A stretch of 64,000 nucleotides of DNA from JABDJZ01 sp047619685 (lineage in GTDB: Bacteria; Bacteroidota; Rhodothermia; Rhodothermales; UBA10348). The stretch is from the NCBI GenBank assembly GCA_047619685.1, contig JBLHLC010000022.1:1-64000 (forward strand), written 5' to 3'. The number at the start of each line of letters is the position of its first letter. Positions within the stretch are counted from its first letter, which is position 1. Of this stretch, positions 25,361-33,303 are shown one piece after another. The position numbers and the translations under genes were made by a program. The notes under the pieces are model-generated. The model ran no database searches. It saw only the letters and a list, made by a program, of their open reading frames with translations, and had not been told where the DNA came from.

Positions 25361-27328
25361 CTAACGCCTTACAAATGGGTGTACACTGGGCGTGCCTGAG
25401 GCCGGTATTAGCCGCAGGAAGTACACACCTCCCGGCAGTGCGCTCGTGTCCAAGTGGACCGAGTTTCCCAAAACCCGCTCCTCCAGCACGCGCCGTCCGA
25501 GCAGGTCGAGGATCTCCGCCTGTCCAGGGGTGCTTCCCTGTACCCTCAATGCATCCCCGGCCGGGTTTGGATACAGTTCCAGGTCCGGCCGTTTGGGATT
25601 GGGATTGGTGCCCGTGCTCCCTGCCAACTCCAATTCGAACCGATCAAGGTTGAATGGATGTGCCACGTTCATGATGCTCAGCCTCATGAACTGTTTACCC
25701 GCCGTGAGGTCTACTGATACGGAGACCGGCTGTGTGGTTTGCCAACTGTCCGTCTTTGGCGTCCGGAGTGCGGGGCTGGAGACGCCGTCAAAGGTGAACA
25801 TGAATCTGCCGAGTCCCTCCATGGACGCCACGTGCGCGGTCAGTGTATAGGTCCCTGCTGTCTGGACGTCTAGCGTGTACTCCAACCACTCTCCAGGCTC
25901 AATGCCGGTAACCTGCCAACCGCCGTCGTCACGGGCCTCTATGTCCACACCGGAAGATGCCCGGTATGCACCCGGCGTGTTGACCGCATCGGAATCGTGA
26001 TAGGTCAGGCCCTCGCCACCCACGTCGTAATCCTCCGCCTGGATGACGCCCGGGACAGGAAGCGCAGTTCCGGTGTACGGTGACCGTGTAAACAAGGGGA
26101 CGGTGTAGCGCTGCGGATACGAGTATTTGTCGGGCCCCAGCGCGTTTCGGGCAATCACGCGGTAGTCGTAGGTCAGGCCACCCGCAACCATCTCATCGTC
26201 GTAGGACTCTGCCGACCCGGAGATATCCGCCAGCGTCTCGAACTCCCCGCCTGCCACGGCCCGCTGGACGGCGGTACCCGAGGCGAACGCGTACCGATTC
26301 CTCCAACTGACAACCACAACGGAATCGTTGTGTACGGCCATCCCTATATCCGTGGGACCGTCAGGGTATGCATGTATCAGAATGTCTTTTACCTCGGGCC
26401 ACGCCCGATTGGCTCGGTCATAGACCCTGAAATCGCCGCCGTCATCCCAGACCTGGAACGGAATCCCGGCGTCCACCGATTCCTCCACGTAGGCCGCGTA
26501 GAACTTCATGCGGTCATTGTGCTCATTTGCGTGAATGGCGCCGCCCTCGCTCATCATTACGGGCAGGTTGTTCGAGGCGGACCAAGCCTTCACCGACTGA
26601 AATGTGGATCGTACCGCCGCGCGGTCGGCTGTCGTGCCCCAGCCCCTTTGCGCCAGGCCGGCAAAGTCCCATGGATCGTAGGAGTGATAGTACCCCATGA
26701 GGTAGTCGTCATCGGGGATGGCGGCCGCCATCAGGTCAGCCGCGGCAGCCCAGCCATTTCCTGCGATGATCACGATCCTGGTCGGGTTCGTGTCCCGTAT
26801 GATTCCCAGGACACGGGCGTTGAGTGCGTCGACCTCCGGACGCGTCAACCCTTGAGGTTCGTTGATGATTTCCATCCACAGCTTCTCCGACTTGCCGGAA
26901 AAATGCGTGGCGACCTGCGTCCAGATGCTGTCGAAACGGGCCTGGTTTGACGGCGAGTAGTTCTGCTTGAGCCAATCTTCGTGGTGCGCATTGATGATCA
27001 CGATCAGCCCTCGGGACAAGCCCCAGTCCACAATCTCCTCTACACGACTCAGCCAGGATGACGAAACGGCATAAGGCACCGAAGTACCCGTATGCTGATC
27101 CCATCGCACCGGAATGCGGACTGTGCTGAAACCGGCGGACACGTAATCGTCGAAGTAGTATTCCTGGGCCAGCGGGTTATTCCAGGCACCCTCGAAGGGA
27201 GGCTCCAGCGTATTGCCCAGGTTGATACCGCGGCCCATCATGCCGACGGCCTCCTGGGGACTGAGTTGCGCCTGGGCAGAAGCGACAACGAGCCAGGTCA
27301 ACGCACTAATCCAAGCAAGCTTCTTCAT
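25361..27328 (-). CDS. GH5 endoglucanase with FN3, CBM6 and T9SS sorting domain
   Basis: 655 aa with a signal peptide (MKKLAWISALTWLVVASAQA). Residues 25-325 are a GH5 barrel: NLGNTLEPP, RIPVRW, the acid/base E157 in EIINEPQG and the nucleophile E261 in VMMSEGGA. An FN3 domain follows, then a CBM6-type module (VPGVIQAEDYDVGGEGLTYH, GEWLEYTLDVQTAGTYTLTA) and a C-terminal T9SS sorting domain (LELYPNPAGDALRVQG, LDTSALPGGVYFLRL). It should act at the cell surface or outside on a beta-glucan. It is last in a six-gene operon and overlaps the PPIase gene by 4 bp. The exact bond (1,3 or 1,4) cannot be told from these motifs. Confidence 0.93.
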   Translation of the reverse strand: MKKLAWISALTWLVVASAQAQLSPQEAVGMMGRGINLGNTLEPPFEGAWNNPLAQEYYFDDYVSAGFSTVRIPVRWDQHTGTSVPYAVSSSWLSRVEEIVDWGLSRGLIVIINAHHEDWLKQNYSPSNQARFDSIWTQVATHFSGKSEKLWMEIINEPQGLTRPEVDALNARVLGIIRDTNPTRIVIIAGNGWAAAADLMAAAIPDDDYLMGYYHSYDPWDFAGLAQRGWGTTADRAAVRSTFQSVKAWSASNNLPVMMSEGGAIHANEHNDRMKFYAAYVEESVDAGIPFQVWDDGGDFRVYDRANRAWPEVKDILIHAYPDGPTDIGMAVHNDSVVVVSWRNRYAFASGTAVQRAVAGGEFETLADISGSAESYDDEMVAGGLTYDYRVIARNALGPDKYSYPQRYTVPLFTRSPYTGTALPVPGVIQAEDYDVGGEGLTYHDSDAVNTPGAYRASSGVDIEARDDGGWQVTGIEPGEWLEYTLDVQTAGTYTLTAHVASMEGLGRFMFTFDGVSSPALRTPKTDSWQTTQPVSVSVDLTAGKQFMRLSIMNVAHPFNLDRFELELAGSTGTNPNPKRPDLELYPNPAGDALRVQGSTPGQAEILDLLGRRVLEERVLGNSVHLDTSALPGGVYFLRLIPASGTPSVHPFVRR

Positions 27329-28791
27329 CGCCGTTTTGGTACAACATCAAGTCCCTCCGCCATCCGCAGGAAGAGGAGCGTGTCTATGGTTACGGGTGTC
27401 TGCTTCCGAAGTGATTCGATCAACTGGAACTCGGCCACGACGGGTGCGAGGGTCCGTCGCATCATGGCCATGTCTGAGTCCGGGTCTGCCGGGCGGACCG
27501 ATCGGCTGAACCAGCCTGCGCGCTCCGCAGCCAATACGATCAGCGAGTCTGCCACCTGTCCGGGACGCTGTCGAAGTTGGTTTCGAAGCATCCCTGCCAA
27601 GCGCAGCGTGCTTGCCTCCCAGACCAGCATTCGGGCCGCTTCATCCTCCAGACCGCGTCGTTCCGCTTCTTCCGCGAAGACCTCGTTACGCAACGCGCGC
27701 CCCACGGAAGTGACGGTATTGTTGCGCGCCTCGGCAAACGGCAGGTCCTCCAGCCATCCGACATACTCGCCTGCGGTCATCGCCCGCTGTCGGCCACCGA
27801 GGGTGTAGGTGGCCAGGACGGTCTCGCTGTTCATGATGGCCCGGAGGCTGTCGATCACCATGCGCTGCGTGGCCTCATCGTCACCGCCGATCTCGGGTTG
27901 CGGCGCCGCTTCTATGGTCAAATCGTCGATCATGGAGGCGATCGCCGCAATGGCAGCGGGCTCCGCCTTCACGTCATGCTCTTCCATAAACTCCCGGACA
28001 AAGGCGTCTCCCTCGACCTTGCGCCGACGGAGGCGAAACTGGCTTGCGATACCCTCCTGTTTTGTCTGGAACTCGTCCTCGGTGAGTAGCGGGCTGACCA
28101 TGACGCGCTCGCTACGAATCAGGTGCCATCCGAACCGGGACTGAACCGGCGACGAAAACGCGCCCTCCTGGAGGTTGAACGCGGCCTCCGCAAAAGCGTC
28201 GTCCATCTCGAAGTACTTGATCGGTCCCAGATACCCGGCTGAGGAATCGCCCGGAACGCCGAAGACGTCCTGCGCCTCGATCAGAAAATCCTTGCCAGCC
28301 CGGATGCGGTTGTACGATTCCTCCGCCTCCCCGCGGCTCCTGAAGTAGATGTGCCGGACAACCACCTGCGCCTTCCATCGCGCAAAGGCCAGTCTGACTT
28401 CCTGCTCTGTTGGAGGCGGAAGCGTCTCCAGGAGGGCCTCATGAAAGAACACCGTCCCCAGGGCCTTCTTCCGCTCCCGAACCCGGAATTGCTGGAAGGT
28501 GGAGTCCGTCATCAGGCCACGACGCTCGGCCTCACCGGCCAGCAGAACCGCATCGACGAGGTTTTCGAGGTGCGCTCTGCGGTTTGAATCGGTGTCGTTC
28601 TGACCCGTCCGAATCAGGAAATCAACGTACGTCCGCTCGAACCAGGAGTCAGATATCTCGTCTTGCCCGACGCTCGCAAGCGTCTCTACGGCAAGATGTG
28701 ACTCCCCTGGCCCGCAACCCACAATGACGGCGGCAGCCAGAAATAACGGAATCAGCGCGACGCAACGGCGCCGCAGGTCAGCTGGGGACAA
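27325..28791 (-). CDS. Peptidyl-prolyl cis-trans isomerase lipoprotein (PpiC/SurA-like)
   Basis: 488 aa with a lipoprotein signal (lipobox VIVGC). A SurA-type N-terminal helical part leads to a PpiC rotamase-like domain at about 140-250 (VVVRHIYFRSRGEAEESYNR, LGPIKYFEMDDAFAEAAFNL, FGWHLIRSERV). The C-terminal 200 residues are helical. It probably assists folding of outer-membrane or exported proteins in the periplasm. Its place between the PorV-like barrel and a T9SS-exported GH5 suggests that it serves the products of its own operon. It overlaps GH5 by 4 bp and starts 8 bp after the PorV-like gene. Confidence 0.88.
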   Translation of the reverse strand: MSPADLRRRCVALIPLFLAAAVIVGCGPGESHLAVETLASVGQDEISDSWFERTYVDFLIRTGQNDTDSNRRAHLENLVDAVLLAGEAERRGLMTDSTFQQFRVRERKKALGTVFFHEALLETLPPPTEQEVRLAFARWKAQVVVRHIYFRSRGEAEESYNRIRAGKDFLIEAQDVFGVPGDSSAGYLGPIKYFEMDDAFAEAAFNLQEGAFSSPVQSRFGWHLIRSERVMVSPLLTEDEFQTKQEGIASQFRLRRRKVEGDAFVREFMEEHDVKAEPAAIAAIASMIDDLTIEAAPQPEIGGDDEATQRMVIDSLRAIMNSETVLATYTLGGRQRAMTAGEYVGWLEDLPFAEARNNTVTSVGRALRNEVFAEEAERRGLEDEAARMLVWEASTLRLAGMLRNQLRQRPGQVADSLIVLAAERAGWFSRSVRPADPDSDMAMMRRTLAPVVAEFQLIESLRKQTPVTIDTLLFLRMAEGLDVVPKRR

Positions 28792-28799
28792 CGGTCAGG

Positions 28800-29834
28800 C
28801 TAGAAGTAGACGCGGAAGTCAAACATACGGACATCGTCCAGCAGGTCGAAGGGCACGTAGGCAAAGTCGAATCCAAAGCGGACCGAGGCCACCTGCACGT
28901 CAATTCCCACGCCGTAGGTCAGATGCGAGTCCACGTTGTCCTCAAGAAACGCATCCTTGTAACCAAGTCGTGCGTCAAAGGTCAACGTGTTGGTCGCATA
29001 GCGGAATTGCCCGCCAAAGTCCGAGTTCAGGTTGTTGTCGTTGGTCTGGTTGGCGTCGGCCAGAGCCAGGACCTCGATGTTGCCCGCCTTGACCAGCGGA
29101 AGCGCCACGCCGAACTTGAACGCAATAGGCAGGTCCCACTGGTCCATCCGGATCCGGACCGGGATGCTCTCCGAGGTACCCGTGTTGACCGGGTCGATGT
29201 CAATGTTGCTCTCGGAGTTGATGCCGTCCATCTGCATCTTGCCGCCGAAGTTCATGATCGACGCTGCTACCTGCATCCCGTTGAAGTAGTCCGTCGCAAG
29301 AACGAAGCCGACGTCAAACGCGACGGTGCTGGCCGACATGTCCCGGATCCTCTGCGAAACGTATTTGGCCGTTACACCGAAGTTGAACTGCGGAGTCAGG
29401 GGCATGGCGTACGTCAGACCGACACTCATGTCCGCTGCATCAAAGGTCTCCCCCGTTCCTTCCGGCCTGGTCACCGTTCGGACCGCCATGGATCCGTAAT
29501 CCACCGAGGCAATGCTCAGGCCGAGGACTCCGGATCCGAAGGCCGGCACCACGACCGCCGCGGCATTGTATTCGATGTCGGCGAGCCAATCGTGGTGAGT
29601 GAAGAAGGCTTCCCCGCGGTGGCGCCCAAGGTAAGGCCGTGAGGCACCGCCCGGATTCCAGAAGAGCGCATCAGCGCCCGTGGCGATGGAGGTGTAGGCA
29701 TGGCCAAGGGCACTGCCCCTGGCGCCGGTGCCGAGTGTCAGGAAGGTGCCTGCCGTAGTGCCCGCTCTGGTTTGAGCGGTGGCGGCGGGCGCGGCAACAA
29801 GTACCGCCAAAAGAAGGATGTGGAATCGTTTCAT
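28800..29834 (-). CDS. PorV/PorQ-family outer-membrane beta-barrel protein
   Basis: 344 aa with a signal peptide (MKRFHILLLAVLVAAPAATAQ). The N-terminus carries the family signature TLGTGARGSALGHAYTSIAT and ALFWNPGG, followed by alternating strands to a C-terminal Phe (MFDFRVYF). PorV/PorQ proteins of Bacteroidota take part in T9SS export and shuttling of cargo. This one lies directly after the large T9SS-like protein and may be a dedicated partner for it, which is inference. It is not known whether it is the housekeeping PorV. Confidence 0.88.
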   Translation of the reverse strand: MKRFHILLLAVLVAAPAATAQTRAGTTAGTFLTLGTGARGSALGHAYTSIATGADALFWNPGGASRPYLGRHRGEAFFTHHDWLADIEYNAAAVVVPAFGSGVLGLSIASVDYGSMAVRTVTRPEGTGETFDAADMSVGLTYAMPLTPQFNFGVTAKYVSQRIRDMSASTVAFDVGFVLATDYFNGMQVAASIMNFGGKMQMDGINSESNIDIDPVNTGTSESIPVRIRMDQWDLPIAFKFGVALPLVKAGNIEVLALADANQTNDNNLNSDFGGQFRYATNTLTFDARLGYKDAFLEDNVDSHLTYGVGIDVQVASVRFGFDFAYVPFDLLDDVRMFDFRVYF

Positions 29835-29846
29835 GGTGTATTCCTC

Positions 29847-32800
29847 CTACTTGACGACGGCAAACTTGCCGATATGCTCACCGATGCCATCTGCCTCGAC
29901 GTGATATATGTAAACCCCAAAGGCCAGGTCCTGCCCGCCTTCCGTCTGCAGATCCCAGAACATGGAGCCGTCGCTTCCTATGCCATCGTGGCGCAGGGTT
30001 GAGATGCGCTCCCCACGGAGGTTGAAGATGGTAATGGTCGCCGCACTCGGCAGGTTGATGAACCGAATCCGGCGCTCGCCGCGTCCGGTTATCTGTGATC
30101 TTGGCTCGTAGGCCGAAGCGCCGACATACGGATTGGGGACCACCGCGATGTCTTTCAGCTCATCCCTGGCCAGATCGGCGTCGATGACCGCCTCACGGAG
30201 GGTAAACTGGAAGTAGTCCCCCTCATAGAACTCCCGCACCACGCTGATTTTGATTATGTCACCGGCATCCGGCGGATCCGAGGTCTGCCCCTCCGGCACT
30301 GAGAACGCCACCCTATGCCGGAATTTCCACGACAAACCGGCCTTTTCTGCAAAGATGATGGCATCACCGGGCCCAAACTCCCGGTTCTTGTCTACGTCAT
30401 CAATAAAGAAGTCAATCTGCTGACCAGAGCTGGCATCGAACGCGAAAATGGGTACTTCGACGCGCAGATAGACAACCCCAAAGCGAGGAGGACGATAGGT
30501 TGAGTCCGACGGGTTTACCCACCTGAGCTCATAGTCCCAGGGTGACTGGACATACAATCCGGACTCCTCTTCCGCGATGCTTGCGATCCAGTTTGAATCC
30601 ACACCGTCCAGCACGGATGGATCCAGCCCGTAGAGCTCGTTGGCAGAGCCTGGGTTGGAGACGTAACCGGTGTGATCCGTGTCGTAGGCCAGGAAACCGC
30701 GGTTAATATCCTCATTGTTGAATTCCACCACAAAGCCGTCTACCATGGGCGAAATGGGCGTAAGAGCCGACTTGGCCAGCACCACTTCGTTCTTGGCCAC
30801 ATCGAAGATGTCGTAGGCCGAGGTCTTGAACAGCTCGGCGCCGGCCTGGCCAGCGTCTTCGGAATAGAAGCGGACCTGATAGGGAGAATTCGGAACGACG
30901 TTCTCGTTGGTGACAATTTGAACGTTGATCGACCCCGACCCAATGCCTTCCGTCACGTGGCTCAGATCTTCGTTCGCGGCACCCTCGACATATCCAGCCG
31001 GCTTGGACCGGGGAATGATCACGGCCGCATTCTGTGACTGCCCGACGATATTACCGGCCAGATCGAGGCTGATGTTGAATACGTTCTCCTGCGGATCAAT
31101 CTGGATCTCGCCATTCTCGATCACGCCGTGGTCGTAGGCAACCAGGGCGTAATAGTAGGTGAGTCCATTGGTGACGTTGTCATCCACGTAGAAGAACGAC
31201 AAGCCGCTATCCGTCCCGAGCCGGTAAACACCCTCTCCGTCCAGCACGGTGACTGGCCCCTGAATGCCGTTGATCAGGTCCCACTGCGCGACCGGCTTGA
31301 AGAAGGTCGGTGTGCCGTCGATGTTCGAAATCGTGCGGGAATCAGATAGCAGGGCGTTAGTGCCCCTGTAGAGCTTGTAGCCCTCGAAGTCAAAGGCCTG
31401 GCTGAACCGGTCGAAGCTCGACACCGACAGCGTGTCCCAGGTCAGGGTGACCCTGCCATCCCCGGGGACGGCCGTAAGCGTCGGCGTAAACGGGGGCTGG
31501 GCGAAGTTGTAGTCCGCGTCGTAGATGGACTGGACGGTCCGGCGATTCTTGAAGAAGTCGACCTCGTCGGCGCCGAATATCCAGGCTGTCGAGAAGAAGT
31601 CCGCGGCGTTTGGCGCAAGCGATACCGGGCCCGAGACGTACAGGAGGAAGGGCTCCACATCCGCCGTGAAACCGGCAGGTGCCGTACCAAGCGGGAACTG
31701 CGCAAAATTCAGGATGCGGTCGAAGAGCCAGGTGTCGTCCCTGAGGTTATCGCCTGATTCGTAGAAAGGGCGCGCATTCAGGTCATTTCCCGTCAGACCG
31801 ATCTGATCCGACTCATCCACATCGAGTTCGTCGAAATTCGGTTCACCCACCGTGGGCATTCCGTCGGCTTCGCCGTCGTCGGGACCCTCGTAGAAGAGGT
31901 CAAAAGGCCCCTTGCCGTCACGACCAACGTCATCGTTGAGCGACTCGCCCGAATCCCACTGTCCGTTACCGTTGTCGTCCTCAAAGCTTCGCCAGTCCAG
32001 GTTTTCGTCTCCCGTCCACCAATAGCCAGCCTTGTAGGCAGGAAGGTCCTGCAGAGGCCCGTTGAACCGCTCGAAGTTCACTATGTCGTAAGAGGCATTT
32101 ACGGACTGCTCAATTGCGTCCTGCCCAATAATCAGCGTCCCTGGTCCGGAGAAGCGGCCTTCGTCCGTAATGCCATCCTCGTCATTGTCCAGGCCATCTT
32201 CGCCACGAGAGGGACTTTCCAGGAAGGCAAATCCGGTGTAGCCAAGCGTATAGAGCGTACCGTCAGGGTGCTGTCCGATGCCATCTTGGTCAAAGGCAAA
32301 CGTCACATCCTGCTGCGGGTCAAACGCCGCGTTTTCATCGCCTTCCTCGTTTCCGAGTCCGTAATCCATGACCTGCGCGAAAAAGATGCCCTCGTCACCG
32401 GCAAGATTGAACCGGTAGGACGTCGGACTCGTGTTCGTGAGCCGGTACAGGATGAACATCGTATCCTCGGCCAGCAGGTTCGCCCACTGGAAGATGCGGA
32501 CTCTTGCCTGAAGGCCCATCCCTCCCTTTGTCGAGTCGGCAGGATCCGCATAGAACACGCCGTATGGACTGAACGGCTGACCCGTCTCCGGATCGATCGC
32601 ATACTCCATGTCGGAGTAGTCGTCCATCACATAGTAGCTCTCCAGATCCGCATTGAAGACTCCGCGGCCAAAGGCGCCGTTCCACTGACCCGCCCAACCT
32701 GGATCATCCGGGTTGTCCAGACGGTCTGGCCAGAAGGTCGGCCACGAGGTTGGATCATCGCTGAGGGCTGGCGTCGGCTCCACCTGTCCCTGGGAGTTGA

Positions 32801-33233
32801 TTCTGGACGGATTGTGAAACCCGTTCAGCGGCAGCCAGCCCCAGAGGGCACCACCAGGGCCAAGGCGTTTTCCGGCGTCGCGATAGGTCAGGATGACGGG
32901 GTTCACCAGCGTGTCCGGCCGGCCGCCGAAGGCCGGCCACTTGGCCCGCTCGGCGGGAACGCGTCCGGCGACGATGATTCCGATACCGTCAATGTGACGG
33001 CCGCCGATGCCGCGTGGCCAGACACCCCAAGGGGCATCATTCCATCGCGCGAGCTCTCCGTGGTTTCGGAAGTTGGTCTCGATCAGGTTTCCATCCAGAA
33101 TGCCCCGGGCGATGGAGACCTCGGCCCCGCGGTATTCAGTGGGAATGCCTTCCCCGTTTTGAGCCATCGCCGGGACGGCGATCAGGAGGAGAAGCCAGGT
33201 CGCTGCAAAGGCACGAAGCAGGCGCATGGGCAT
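29847..33233 (-). CDS. Large exported protein with T9SS-type C-terminal domain, unknown function
   Basis: About 1,128 aa. The frame opens at 33299, 4 bp after the TonB gene, but the Met codons at 33233/33227 give the signal peptide (MRLLRAFAATWLLLLIAVPA). The central part has many acidic, calcium-type loops (GEDGLDNDEDGITDEG, DDNGNGQWDSGES) and one FN3-like domain (PPFTPTLTAVPGDGRVTLTW). The C-terminus (AVVPNPYVGASAYEPRSQ, TITIFNLRGERISTLRHD, LAFGVYIYHVEA) is a T9SS-like sorting domain. Such proteins occur between a TonB receptor and a PorV-like gene in this phylum. It occupies the position where a SusD would stand in Bacteroidia loci, but has no SusD features. Confidence 0.85.
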   Translation of the reverse strand: MPMRLLRAFAATWLLLLIAVPAMAQNGEGIPTEYRGAEVSIARGILDGNLIETNFRNHGELARWNDAPWGVWPRGIGGRHIDGIGIIVAGRVPAERAKWPAFGGRPDTLVNPVILTYRDAGKRLGPGGALWGWLPLNGFHNPSRINSQGQVEPTPALSDDPTSWPTFWPDRLDNPDDPGWAGQWNGAFGRGVFNADLESYYVMDDYSDMEYAIDPETGQPFSPYGVFYADPADSTKGGMGLQARVRIFQWANLLAEDTMFILYRLTNTSPTSYRFNLAGDEGIFFAQVMDYGLGNEEGDENAAFDPQQDVTFAFDQDGIGQHPDGTLYTLGYTGFAFLESPSRGEDGLDNDEDGITDEGRFSGPGTLIIGQDAIEQSVNASYDIVNFERFNGPLQDLPAYKAGYWWTGDENLDWRSFEDDNGNGQWDSGESLNDDVGRDGKGPFDLFYEGPDDGEADGMPTVGEPNFDELDVDESDQIGLTGNDLNARPFYESGDNLRDDTWLFDRILNFAQFPLGTAPAGFTADVEPFLLYVSGPVSLAPNAADFFSTAWIFGADEVDFFKNRRTVQSIYDADYNFAQPPFTPTLTAVPGDGRVTLTWDTLSVSSFDRFSQAFDFEGYKLYRGTNALLSDSRTISNIDGTPTFFKPVAQWDLINGIQGPVTVLDGEGVYRLGTDSGLSFFYVDDNVTNGLTYYYALVAYDHGVIENGEIQIDPQENVFNISLDLAGNIVGQSQNAAVIIPRSKPAGYVEGAANEDLSHVTEGIGSGSINVQIVTNENVVPNSPYQVRFYSEDAGQAGAELFKTSAYDIFDVAKNEVVLAKSALTPISPMVDGFVVEFNNEDINRGFLAYDTDHTGYVSNPGSANELYGLDPSVLDGVDSNWIASIAEEESGLYVQSPWDYELRWVNPSDSTYRPPRFGVVYLRVEVPIFAFDASSGQQIDFFIDDVDKNREFGPGDAIIFAEKAGLSWKFRHRVAFSVPEGQTSDPPDAGDIIKISVVREFYEGDYFQFTLREAVIDADLARDELKDIAVVPNPYVGASAYEPRSQITGRGERRIRFINLPSAATITIFNLRGERISTLRHDGIGSDGSMFWDLQTEGGQDLAFGVYIYHVEADGIGEHIGKFAVVK

Positions 33234-33303
33234 CGGTGGTCGGACGCTGGAAAGGGTGCGGAGCATGCTCGACGCTGACGTTAGGGGCTGGCGCTGCATG
33301 GCT

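Noticed and set aside
32268..33278. 336-codon plus-strand frame
   Set aside because: Opposite the large T9SS protein gene; no domain, and composition typical of a shadow frame.
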